Positions 1-6,496 are shown, counted from the first letter of the stretch. The stretch: 9,893 bases of DNA from an uncultured Acidimicrobiales bacterium (GCA_937942965.1 CALDGN010000291.1:1-9893), one strand, 5' to 3'. The notes: generated by a model from the sequence alone, not told the origin. Numbers and translations are program-made.

Positions 1-258
1 CTCGGGGGAAAGCACCGAACTGGCAACACTGATGGTGGAACGCACAAGGTCGACGAACACGATGCCGCCGAGGCGCAGCAGCGGAAGCAGACGGACGCCT
101 CCTCGGCACTCGCCACCGATACCAGCGCCGAGCACGATCGCAGCGATCACGGTGCCGCTGGCGAGGTTGGCGATCGAGAAGCTGCCCCACAGGGCGCACC
201 AGGCGGCGACGAGCAGCGCGCCCGTGAGCACGTGGCGGATACGAATCTGCGGCTTCAT
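1..258 (-). CDS. mrpE: Na+/H+ antiporter subunit E, N-terminal part (cut by window edge)
   Basis: This is the first 86 codons of a small membrane subunit of the Mrp/Mnh multisubunit cation:proton antiporter; the family is about 160 residues long, so roughly half lies past the left edge. It begins MKPQIRIRHVLTGALL, followed by hydrophobic helices around residues 9-24 and 31-46. The W-x(3)-L-W-G-S-F-S-I-A-N-L stretch at about residues 20-32 matches the family pattern of an aromatic-rich helix followed by an S-x-x-N-L turn. A third hydrophobic stretch containing R-x-G-G-I-V-F-V-D-L-V begins near residue 64. The start is fixed by the ATGA overlap with the mrpD stop. MrpE is usually the fifth gene of mrp operons, as here. 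Its job is structural or assembly-related in the membrane complex rather than catalytic. The call rests on both sequence pattern and gene order; mrpF and mrpG are expected next. Confidence 0.88.
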   Translation of the reverse strand, partial: MKPQIRIRHVLTGALLVAAWCALWGSFSIANLASGTVIAAIVLGAGIGGECRGGVRLLPLLRLGGIVFVDLVRSTISVASSVLSPE

Positions 259-1751
259 GGCGTCACCGTCCCGAGGACTTCGTTGATGTATTCGGTGGGC
301 TCGAGCAGCTCCGTTGCCGCTCGTTCACTGAGGTCCCAGAGCGGGCCGGCGAGCGATGCGATCACGAGTGTCGCTGCGACACCGATGCCGGTCGCTCCCA
401 CAAGGAGCCGTCGGCGTGGTTCGGTCACTGGGGCTGCGGGGCCGCCGGGCGGGCTTCCCCAGAACACGGCCATCCAGATCTTGACCATCGACAGCAACGT
501 GAGTGCGCTCACGAGGAGCGCGACGACCACGATCGGGATGGACGACGCATCGATGCCGGCGTCGATCAGGGCGAACTTTGCGACGAATCCTGAGAATGGC
601 GGCAACCCGGCCAGGCTCAACGCCGGGATGGCGAACAGTACGGCCAGCACGGGGCGGCGGACCGCAAGCCCGCCGTTGTCGGACAGCCTCGACGTGCCGG
701 TTTCTTCTTCGATCAGGCCGCCCGTCAGAAACAGCACGGTCTTGACCGGGATGTGGTGCACGAAGAAGATCACGGCGCCAGCGATGCCCGCAACCGAGAA
801 CAGGCCGAGCCCCATCAGCATGTAGCCGATTTGGCTGACGATGTGGAACGACAGGATTCGTTTGACGTCGTTCTGGGCGAGGGCTCCGGCGACGCCGACC
901 AGCATCGTGGCACCGGCCACGATGAGGATCACCGGCTGGAGTGCCTCCATGTCGGTGAGCGTGTGGAAGCGCACGAGCACGTAGACGCCGACTTTGGTGA
1001 GCAGGCCAGCGAACACCGCGGTGACGGTGGTCGGTGCAGTCGGGTAGCTATCGGGGAGCCATGAGAACAGTGGGAATGCCGCCGCCTTGGTGCCAAAGAC
1101 AACGAGGAACCACAGGCCGATACCGACGCGCACCGGCTCGTCGAGGTTGGGAAGTCGTTCGGCGAGTAGCGCCATGTTGACGGTGCCGGTCGAGCGGTAG
1201 ACGACGGCGACACCGATGAGGAACAGCGCCGAGGCGAACAGGTTCATGACGACGTAGCTCATGCCCGAGCGCACCTGGGCGGCTTCGCCTCGGTGGGTGA
1301 GCAGCACGTAGCTCGCCACGAGGATCAGCTCGAATGCCACGAACAGGGTGAAGAGGTCGCCGGTGAGCATCGACAGGGCGACACCGCTCGTCAGGACGAG
1401 CAGCAGCGGCCCGGCGAGCTCGGGATCCGCAGCCCACGGCGTGCGGCGCTGACCCAGCGCGAACACTTCGACGACGAGGATCGTGGCGATGGCGACGATC
1501 AGCACCAGCGATGCGAACAGGTCGGCGATGAGCACGATCCCGAGGTCGGGGGACCATCCGCCCAACCGCACGGCGGTCGTGCCGTCGCTGATTGTGCGGG
1601 ACAGCAGCACACCGGCGAGCGCCGTTTCGGCACCGAGTGCGCCGAGGGTGACGATGTCGCGTTGGCGAGCATGCTTGCGCAGCGCGAGCGTCAGGCCGGC
1701 GGCAGCGATGGGCAGGGCGACGAGGAGCCCAATGAGGGTTTCGGTGCTCAT
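255..1751 (-). CDS. mrpD: Na+/H+ antiporter subunit D (NuoN/NuoM-like proton-translocating subunit)
   Basis: A 498-residue polytopic membrane protein of the proton-conducting membrane transporter family (complex I NuoL/M/N homologues). It is one of the two antiporter-like subunits of Mrp and is thought to carry protons or cations across the membrane. The ion-path residues of the family are visible: Glu141 in the F-V-A-F-E-L-I helix, Lys222 in G-T-K-A-A-A-F-P-L, Lys253 in L-L-T-K-V-G, Lys298 and His303 in V-K-R-I-L-S-F-H, the H-H-I-P-V-K-T stretch with Lys337, and Lys392 in the late helix. The broken-helix signature P-T-A-P-T-T-V-T-A-V-F-A-G (about 237-249) is also present. The length is normal for MrpD (about 490-500). 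It overlaps mrpC upstream and mrpE downstream by ATGA. Nothing looks truncated or frameshifted. MrpD rather than MrpA or NuoN follows from size and position in the operon. Confidence 0.95.
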   Translation of the reverse strand: MSTETLIGLLVALPIAAAGLTLALRKHARQRDIVTLGALGAETALAGVLLSRTISDGTTAVRLGGWSPDLGIVLIADLFASLVLIVAIATILVVEVFALGQRRTPWAADPELAGPLLLVLTSGVALSMLTGDLFTLFVAFELILVASYVLLTHRGEAAQVRSGMSYVVMNLFASALFLIGVAVVYRSTGTVNMALLAERLPNLDEPVRVGIGLWFLVVFGTKAAAFPLFSWLPDSYPTAPTTVTAVFAGLLTKVGVYVLVRFHTLTDMEALQPVILIVAGATMLVGVAGALAQNDVKRILSFHIVSQIGYMLMGLGLFSVAGIAGAVIFFVHHIPVKTVLFLTGGLIEEETGTSRLSDNGGLAVRRPVLAVLFAIPALSLAGLPPFSGFVAKFALIDAGIDASSIPIVVVALLVSALTLLSMVKIWMAVFWGSPPGGPAAPVTEPRRRLLVGATGIGVAATLVIASLAGPLWDLSERAATELLEPTEYINEVLGTVTP

Positions 1752-2122
1752 GGGGTCTCTGCCGCTTCCGCGTCGGCGAGTGCGCTGACGGCGCGGTCTT
1801 CGAGGTCATCCTCGACGAGGTCATCGCCGGTGAGCTCGTGTTGACGGCGAGCGAGGGCGAGCAAGAACAACGTCAGACCAAACGAGATCACGATTGCCGT
1901 CAGCGCAAGCGCTTGAGGCAGTGGGTTCGCCATTTCGGCACTCGTTGCGCGGTCGGCAAGTGGTGGGTCGCCGGCCGGTCCGCCCGAGGCGAGCAGTGCC
2001 AGGACAGCGGCGTGGCCGAGCAGGGCGAAGCCGAGCACGATCCGACTGAGCGATCGGGCGGTGATGAGGTGGACGCCGAACCCGACGAGCCCGGCGATCG
2101 CGAAGACAAGTGCCAGGCTCAT
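1748..2122 (-). CDS. mrpC: Na+/H+ antiporter subunit C (NuoK-like)
   Basis: A 124-residue, three-helix membrane protein related to complex I subunit NuoK. The helices are at about residues 3-20, 27-46 and 70-91. The family hallmark lies at residues 66-79, N-P-L-P-Q-A-L-A-L-T-A-I-V-I; family members usually have D-P-L-P-Q-A-L at its start, so Asn66 is a mild departure. The second helix reads G-F-A-L-L-G-H-A-A-V-L where many homologues have an asparagine-containing N-A-V-N-L stretch. The C-terminal tail after about residue 97 is strongly acidic (G-D-D-L-V-E-D-D-L-E-D) and longer than in the short 112-115 residue homologues. It overlaps mrpB and mrpD by ATGA. It presumably packs against MrpA and MrpD in the membrane, like NuoK against NuoN and NuoJ. 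Confidence 0.93.
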   Translation of the reverse strand: MSLALVFAIAGLVGFGVHLITARSLSRIVLGFALLGHAAVLALLASGGPAGDPPLADRATSAEMANPLPQALALTAIVISFGLTLFLLALARRQHELTGDDLVEDDLEDRAVSALADAEAAETP

Positions 2123-2565
2123 TGTGCGCCTCTCGTCGAAGCGGGCGTCTCGATGGCGATGTCGTCGGTGCCCAGCCCGTCAAGGACGGCATCGACAAGT
2201 CCGACGACGATGAGCACGACGCCGATGTCGAAGATGGCGGCAGTGCCCGTCTTGACCTTGCCGAGCAGGGGCAGTTCGCCCGACCAGACGACCATGTCGA
2301 GCATGCCGCCGCCGATGGCAGCGGGCACGAGTGCGACGGCCGCAGCGACCATGATGCCGGCAGCCATCAGCTTGCTTCCGTTGACCGGGTGGTAGAGCCC
2401 GGCGACGGTGCGAAGTGACAGCACGGCGCCCAGCACGAGTCCGGCTGAGAAGCCGCCACCCGGTTGGTTGTGGCCAGCGAAGAAGAGATAGGCGGCGACG
2501 ACGACGGCGAGCGGGGTCACCGCGCGCACGCCAACGGCGACGATGGGGGAGTGCACCGAGATCAT
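2119..2565 (-). CDS. mrpB: Na+/H+ antiporter subunit B (MnhB domain)
   Basis: A 148-residue membrane protein with four likely helices. Residues 31-43 carry the MnhB signature G-H-N-Q-P-G-G-G-F-S-A-G-L, and residues 107-124 carry the second conserved stretch T-G-T-A-A-I-F-D-I-G-V-V-L. Both are typical of stand-alone MrpB and of the MrpB-like C-terminus of fused MrpA proteins. Having mrpB as a separate gene behind a full-length mrpA marks this as a group 1 (seven-gene) type mrp operon. The start ATG overlaps the mrpA stop in ATGA, and the stop overlaps mrpC the same way. The last 20 residues are polar and probably cytoplasmic. MrpB is needed for antiport in the complexes studied, but its exact part in ion movement is less clear than that of MrpA and MrpD. 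Confidence 0.94.
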   Translation of the reverse strand: MISVHSPIVAVGVRAVTPLAVVVAAYLFFAGHNQPGGGFSAGLVLGAVLSLRTVAGLYHPVNGSKLMAAGIMVAAAVALVPAAIGGGMLDMVVWSGELPLLGKVKTGTAAIFDIGVVLIVVGLVDAVLDGLGTDDIAIETPASTRGAQ

Positions 2566-4883
2566 GCGCGGACCTCCTCACGGGTCGGGGGTGAAATGGG
2601 TGTCTTGGCGGTCATCAGGGCAGGGCGGCCGAGGGCAATCACGCCGAGAGCAGCGACGGCGAGCACGACGATTTCGCCCAAGGTGTCGAGTGCCCGCACA
2701 TCGGTGAGAATCACGTTGACGATGTTGTTGCCGCCACCCTCTTCGACGGCTTCGGTGACGAGCCGCTCGGTCGGAGGCGCCGTTGCGCTCGATGCGGCTC
2801 CCTCGGCGGCGATGAGTGCGGCCGCAACGCCAGCCGCGCACAAGCCAGCGACGAGCGCTCGGATCTGTTGCCACCTGGCGCCGGTGACGGGGAAGCTGCG
2901 CCGCAGCCGGCCGAGGCCAATCACGAAGCCGACGACGATGACCGTCTCGACAAGCAGCTGGGTCAGGACCAGGTCGGGTGCTCCTTGCACGACGAACAGG
3001 CCGGTCACGGCCAAGCCGACGACACCCAGGGCGAGCGCTGCGCCGATGCGTGAGTCGACTCGGGTACATCCCCAGGCGGCCAGCACGGTCGCGATGGCGA
3101 GTGCGAGCTGCCCGGGACTGTCGGCGAGCGGAAGCTCACCGACCGAATCGACTGCCGGGCGAACGAAGATCAGGCTTGCGGCTGCGATGACGAACGCCAT
3201 GGTGACGACGTAGACGGGGAGTGAGCCGTGTTGACCTCGGGCTGTGATGCGCCGGGCGATGACGAGAGTCTCGTCGAGTAATCCGTCTGCTGCGTTGGCT
3301 CCAATCGTGCGGGGCACATCGAGCAGCATGCGGCTGCGGGCGACACCCAAGGCGGCGCCGACCGCAACGATGCCGGCCGAGACGAAGAACGCTGTTGTTG
3401 CTCCTGGCCAGTTGATCAGTTCGTAGACGTCGGCTTTGGGGTTGAGCGCCGCCGCGGCCCGAGTGATCGGCTTGCTTGCCGTGCCGTCGAAGAGCCAGCC
3501 GAGCACCGAGGCAGTGGCGAGTAGCGCTGCGGGAGCGGTCATCGCCATGCGGCGAGGGCGGACTGGGGTGTCAACGTTCGCTGCATTTGGGCCGGCGGTG
3601 TTGGGGCCGAACACACCGAGCAAGAAGTGCGCGGTGTACGCGACGGTCAGCACGGAACCGGCGATCACGGCAGCGCTAATGATCAGGCGCTCGGTGCCGG
3701 CGAGGCCGAGTGCAGCCTCGACCGCAGCTTCCTTGGCTGGGAATCCGACGAGCGGAGGCACGCCCGCCATCGACAACCCGCAGAGGGTCGCGACGACCGC
3801 GGCGACGGGCATCGACCGATGAAGCCCGCCGAGCTCGGTGATGTCGCGCGTGCCGGTCCGGATATCAACTTCGCCGACGATCATGAACAAGCCGGCCTTG
3901 AAGACGGCGTGGGCGGCCAGCACCGCAACGCCAGCAAAGGTTGCCTTGGCGCTGCCGACGCCGAACAGCAGAACGAGGAAGCCGAGCTGTGAGACGGTGC
4001 CCCACGCCAGGATGAGCTTGGCGTCGCGTTGGCGCAGCGCTCCGATGGCACCCCAGAACATCGTCGCGGCACCGAGGCCGACGGCGAGGTACGTGAAGGC
4101 GTCGGTGCCGCCCAGGATCGGGCTGACGATGGCGACGAGCACGACACCGGCCTTGACCATCGTCGCCGAGTGCAGATAGGCGCTCACAGGCGTGGGAGCA
4201 GCCATGGCGCCGGGCAACCACACGTGGAACGGGACGAGTGCCGACTTGGTCGCCGCCGCAACGACCAGCAGTACGGCAGCGACCGTGGCGGTCGTGCCGG
4301 TGACTGCTTCCATCTCGCTCAGCAGATGGGTGCCGGTGGCGTCGATCAGCACCATCATTCCCGCGAGCAGTATGAGGCCGCCGGCGCCGGTGATCATGAG
4401 CGCACGGCGGGCGGCCGTGCGAGCGCCCGATCCCGCATGCTTGTGGCCGACGAGCAGGAACGAGGTCACCGATGTGGCTTCCCAGAACAGGAACAGCGTC
4501 CAGACCGAGTCAGCCCATACGAGCCCGAGCATCGATCCGCCGAAGATGGTGAGCGTCGCCAAGAAGCGGCCGAGTGTCGGTTCGGGCGTGCCGAAGTAGC
4601 CGTGCGCGTAGATCACGATCAGCGTGCCAATCACGCCGATGGCGAAGGTCAGGAGCGCTGCGATCGGCGAGAGCTCGAAGTCGAACCCGAGCTGGAGGCC
4701 TTCAACCCACGTGAACGACGCCGCACGAGCAGTGTCCGGGTCGAGGAGTGCCGTGAAGCCCCAGACCGCTGCCGTAGCGGGCGCGAGCGCGGCAGCGACG
4801 ACGGCGGTGACGCGGGATCGATTCGCCGTGACAACCGCGGCGATCGCCGCAGCTGCGTGGACAAACAGAATGACAAATGGCAT
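2562..4883 (-). CDS. mrpA: Na+/H+ antiporter subunit A (NuoL-like, with MbhD/MbhE C-terminus)
   Basis: The largest Mrp subunit, 773 residues from the ATG at 4883. Residues 1 to about 425 are a NuoL-like proton-transporter domain. Visible ion-path residues are Glu135 in F-W-E-A-T-S-V, Lys213 in A-T-K-S-A-L-V-P-F-H, His238 and Lys244 in Y-L-H-S-A-T-M-V-K-A-G, His325 and Lys329 in A-A-H-A-V-F-K-A-G, and Lys384 in F-P-A-K-E. The C-terminal part holds an MbhD-like (DUF4040) stretch around 632-656 with Q-G-A-P-D-L-V-L-T-Q-L-L-V-E-T, and an MbhE-like stretch around 720-750 with I-V-N-V-I-L-T-D-V-R-A-L-D-T-L-G-E; both are normal for MrpA. The frame stays open 41 codons further upstream, to a TTG at 5006. 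That extension (begins T-R-P-E-L-L) lacks membrane character at its end and does not resemble MrpA, whereas ATG 4883 starts directly in the first helix (MPFVILFVHAAAA). First gene of the operon. Confidence 0.95.
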   Translation of the reverse strand: MPFVILFVHAAAAIAAVVTANRSRVTAVVAAALAPATAAVWGFTALLDPDTARAASFTWVEGLQLGFDFELSPIAALLTFAIGVIGTLIVIYAHGYFGTPEPTLGRFLATLTIFGGSMLGLVWADSVWTLFLFWEATSVTSFLLVGHKHAGSGARTAARRALMITGAGGLILLAGMMVLIDATGTHLLSEMEAVTGTTATVAAVLLVVAAATKSALVPFHVWLPGAMAAPTPVSAYLHSATMVKAGVVLVAIVSPILGGTDAFTYLAVGLGAATMFWGAIGALRQRDAKLILAWGTVSQLGFLVLLFGVGSAKATFAGVAVLAAHAVFKAGLFMIVGEVDIRTGTRDITELGGLHRSMPVAAVVATLCGLSMAGVPPLVGFPAKEAAVEAALGLAGTERLIISAAVIAGSVLTVAYTAHFLLGVFGPNTAGPNAANVDTPVRPRRMAMTAPAALLATASVLGWLFDGTASKPITRAAAALNPKADVYELINWPGATTAFFVSAGIVAVGAALGVARSRMLLDVPRTIGANAADGLLDETLVIARRITARGQHGSLPVYVVTMAFVIAAASLIFVRPAVDSVGELPLADSPGQLALAIATVLAAWGCTRVDSRIGAALALGVVGLAVTGLFVVQGAPDLVLTQLLVETVIVVGFVIGLGRLRRSFPVTGARWQQIRALVAGLCAAGVAAALIAAEGAASSATAPPTERLVTEAVEEGGGNNIVNVILTDVRALDTLGEIVVLAVAALGVIALGRPALMTAKTPISPPTREEVRA

Positions 4884-4895
4884 GGGGGAACCCCC
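4884..4895 (-). promoter_or_regulatory. G-rich ribosome-binding region of mrpA inside a perfect palindrome
   Basis: Read on the minus strand, GGGGGTTCCCCC sits immediately before the mrpA ATG. The G run is the only purine-rich block in range (7 bases from the ATG) and would be the Shine-Dalgarno site if one is used. The 12 bases are self-complementary and could fold into a 4-bp stem with a GUUC loop that hides it. Whether this matters for translation is inference; the start-codon choice is the firmer point. Confidence 0.35.
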
Positions 4896-4983
4896 GGACG
4901 CGTGGTCCGATGCGAGGTAGGAGGGGTGGAGATAGCGGCGCGCAAGCGCCGATGTGCTTGCTGCTGCAGAGGCAACGCCAACA

Positions 4984-4998
4984 GCCAGTAATTCTGGC
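4984..4998. repeat. Inverted repeat GCCAG-N5-CTGGC upstream of mrpA
   Basis: The 15 bases GCCAGTAATTCTGGC form a perfect 5+5 inverted repeat with an AT-only 5-base centre in otherwise GC-rich DNA, 101 bases before the mrpA ATG and directly after the TTGACC hexamer on the minus strand. This geometry suits a dimeric DNA-binding protein, and the adjacent winged-helix gene is an obvious candidate. A 5-bp arm can occur by chance, so this is suggestive only. Confidence 0.3.
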
Positions 4999-5088
4999 CT
5001 GGTCAACGGTGTTGAAGTGAGCTAAACCGCCGGAACTGGAACGGCTTGATTGTGCCGTCTGAATCGTGCCGAGCGGGGCTCGACAGCG

Positions 5089-5403
5089 CTAGTCGACGGC
5101 GACCAGCAAGTCGCTCACGCTATGGCCGTTTTCAAGCGGGTGGCGGAGCGGAATGTCTGCATTGACCTGATAGCGATTGCGTCGGCCAACTCGCTCACGA
5201 GCAACGAACCCAGCATCCTCGAGTTCGTGCAGGATCTTCTGCACGGCGCCGACGGTGATACCGACCGCGTAGGCGATGTCACGCTGTCGAAGCTCGGGGT
5301 TGCGATGCAGCGTGATGAGAACGTGGGCGTGGTTCGTCAGGAACGTCCATGACGGCACATCGGGTTCGGGGTCGCGCAGTTCCATCGGTGAGATCGTAGT
5401 CAT
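5089..5403 (-). CDS. Winged helix-turn-helix transcriptional regulator (MarR/ArsR-like)
   Basis: A 104-residue single-domain DNA-binding protein. The core runs from S-W-T-F-L-T-N-H-A-H (18-27) through a helix-turn-helix at about 37-63 (L-R-Q-R-D-I-A-Y-A-V-G-I-T, then V-G-A-V-Q-K-I-L-H-E-L as recognition helix) and a basic wing at 66-80 (F-V-A-R-E-R-V-G-R-R-N-R-Y-Q-V). The tail P-L-R-H-P-L-E and then S-V-S-D-L-L resembles a small family of stand-alone winged-helix proteins frequent in Actinobacteria. No ligand-binding domain or cysteine/metal site is visible, so the signal sensed, if any, is unknown. The start at ATG 5403 is chosen because it is the outermost ATG; ATG 5385 (Met7) is possible and neither has a clear ribosome-binding site. 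It lies 121 bases after the sigma gene and 205 bases before mrpA, all on one strand. It may regulate itself or mrp; that is inferred from position only. Confidence 0.85.
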   Translation of the reverse strand: MTTISPMELRDPEPDVPSWTFLTNHAHVLITLHRNPELRQRDIAYAVGITVGAVQKILHELEDAGFVARERVGRRNRYQVNADIPLRHPLENGHSVSDLLVAVD

Positions 5404-5524
5404 TGGGACATGTCCAATTGAGTTGGCGTGTTGGAATGGGTGTGCTGGTCATCAGCGACCGGGTCTGGCGGTTCACCTCGGGTGCTCAGGGGACCGTCGA
5501 CCGGAATCCGCAAGGGCGAGCGCA
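5404..5524. other. 121-base spacer between the sigma gene and the winged-helix gene
   Basis: No gene or convincing terminator hairpin with a U run is visible after the sigma stop (TGA, 5527-5525), so read-through from the sigma gene into the regulator is possible. The only notable element is the palindromic site beside the regulator start. Confidence 0.4.
5406..5415. promoter_or_regulatory. Palindrome GGACATGTCC at the start of the winged-helix gene
   Basis: A perfect 10-base palindrome lies 3 bases upstream of the ATG at 5403, with a second 6-base palindrome, CAATTG, abutting it (5415-5420). An operator in this position would block either RNA polymerase or initiation at a short-leader mRNA, as in autorepression. 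The sequence supports the symmetry; its function is conjecture. Confidence 0.3.
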
Positions 5525-6400
5525 TCAGGCAGCTACCAGTCGCTCGGCGTGGGGTCGAAGCTTGTCGAGTGAGCGCAAGATGCGACGGCGAACCGCTTCG
5601 GGGGTGACGCCGCGCTGGTCGGCGAGTTCCGTGAGCGTGCTGCCGTCGGAGCCATCGAGGCCAAACCGGGCGACGACGAGCGCCGCATTGTCCGGGTCGA
5701 GTTGTGCGAGGAGTTCACGGGCGATCTCATGATCGCGGGCGCTCAGTACCTGGTCGTCAGGTCCGGGCTCGGAACACGCCAACGTTTCGTGGGCGCCGGG
5801 GCTGTGTTCGCTGCCTGGCTGGGCGTCGAGCGAGTTGGCTCGCAGCATTGACGCTGCAGTGATATCCAGCGCCGACGGGCTTTCGGTGTCGGTGAGGTCA
5901 TGGACCGGGTCGGCCCCGACGCGTCGAGCGTCATTGATCCGGTGGGTGGGGATGCGAGCCGCCGCAATGGTTGTCTCGAGTCCCCGCTGCATCGTGCGTC
6001 GCACCCACCAGGCGGCATAGGTGGAGAAGCGCCACCCACGGTCAGGGTCGAAGTCTTCGAGCGCCCGCTCGAGTCCAAGAACGCCATCGTGAATGACGTC
6101 CTGGCGGTCGAGGTGGCTGGGAATCGGAAACTTGCCTGCGAGGTGAACCACGAGTCCGATGTTGGCCTCGACGAAGTGGCGCTTGGCGGCCTGGCCTGTG
6201 GCGATGGCGGATTCGTCGCCGTCGAGTGATGTGCCCTGTTGGCGGCGGGCTTCAGCTGCTCGGCCGGCCTGAATCGTGCGGGCGAGTTCAACTTCTTCGG
6301 CTGCGGTGAGCAGTTGGCGGCGAGCCGAAGATACTGCCGTTGGTCGGCGATGGCCGACGCGATTTCGAGTCGAAGTCGATGGTGCGGGTCCCGTTGCCAT
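5525..6400 (-). CDS. RNA polymerase sigma factor, sigma-70 family (group 2-like)
   Basis: A 291-residue sigma factor that directs RNA polymerase to a subset of promoters. Region 1.2 is at about 30-53 (L-L-T-A-A-E-E-V-E-L-A-R). Region 2 is at about 70-157: core-binding D-R-Q-D-V-I-H-D-G-V-L-G-L, then the melting segment G-W-R-F-S-T-Y-A-A-W-W with aromatics Phe125, Tyr128, Trp131 and Trp132, then R-I-P-T-H-R. A reduced region 3 follows (about 158-222), and region 4 is at about 226-285 with F-G-L-D-G-S-D-G-S-T-L-T-E-L-A-D. There is no region 1.1, so it is not the principal sigma. Positions that contact the -10 element in E. coli RpoD (Gln437, Thr440) are Arg135 and Gln138 here. In the -35 recognition helix Arg584 and Gln589 correspond to Pro267 and Arg272. 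The start at ATG 6400 has a poorly placed GAGG about 17 bases upstream. The gene is divergent from usp. Confidence 0.92.
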   Translation of the reverse strand: MATGPAPSTSTRNRVGHRRPTAVSSARRQLLTAAEEVELARTIQAGRAAEARRQQGTSLDGDESAIATGQAAKRHFVEANIGLVVHLAGKFPIPSHLDRQDVIHDGVLGLERALEDFDPDRGWRFSTYAAWWVRRTMQRGLETTIAAARIPTHRINDARRVGADPVHDLTDTESPSALDITAASMLRANSLDAQPGSEHSPGAHETLACSEPGPDDQVLSARDHEIARELLAQLDPDNAALVVARFGLDGSDGSTLTELADQRGVTPEAVRRRILRSLDKLRPHAERLVAA

Positions 6401-6423
6401 GGGGGCATCTTAGTGCACCTCTT

Positions 6424-6454
6424 CTAATAGGCAACCTCCAATAGGTCTATTCAA
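6424..6454 (-). promoter_or_regulatory. Possible promoter of the sigma gene with repeated AATAG motifs
   Basis: On the minus strand TTGAAT (6454-6449) resembles a -35 and TATTAG (6429-6424) or the overlapping CTATTA a -10, with a long 18-19 base spacer. The region is AT-rich compared with its surroundings. AATAGG occurs on the plus strand at 6426-6431 and 6440-6445, 14 bases apart and each preceded by CCTC, and AATAG-GT-CTATT at 6440-6451 is an inverted repeat. Together this looks like a controlled promoter, possibly with operator sites between the hexamers. The hexamers fit consensus only moderately. Confidence 0.35.
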
Positions 6455-6496
6455 AAGGTTTTTATGGGAAAGGTCTGTCGTGTTGAACTTTTCAGG

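Larger units (their letters stand above)
4884..5088 (-). promoter_or_regulatory. 205-base leader/spacer between the winged-helix gene and mrpA
   Basis: This stretch holds no convincing gene. It is where a promoter for the mrp operon would be expected. On the minus strand a TTGACC hexamer (5006-5001) resembles a -35 element, but no good -10 hexamer lies 16-18 bases downstream, so I do not call a promoter. An inverted repeat at 4984-4998 is listed separately. The mrp genes may instead be read through from the upstream regulator or sigma genes, which run in the same direction. Confidence 0.4.

Noticed and set aside
1048..1824. A 258-codon minus-strand frame overlapping mrpD and mrpC
   Set aside because: Alternate frame of well-supported mrp genes, extremely Arg/His/Pro-rich, which is a shadow signature.
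2464..3213. A 249-codon open frame on the plus strand
   Set aside because: Antisense to the C-terminal part of mrpA and the start of mrpB; Ser/Thr/Ala-rich with no recognisable motif.
4029..4991. A 320-codon open frame on the plus strand, rich in Arg/Glu/Asp
   Set aside because: Antisense shadow of mrpA with the low-complexity charged composition typical of such shadows; no domain visible.
4884..5006. N-terminal extension of mrpA to a TTG codon
   Set aside because: The 41 extra residues do not look like an MrpA N-terminus, start at a rare codon and cross leader elements; ATG 4883 begins directly in the first helix.
4978..5006. Standard -35/-10 promoter for mrp built on TTGACC
   Set aside because: The hexamer 17 bases downstream is TGTTGG, a poor -10, so only the leader region is reported.
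5403..5732. Plus-strand frame of 109 codons between the winged-helix and sigma genes
   Set aside because: Mostly antisense to the sigma C-terminus, with no start signal or recognisable domain.
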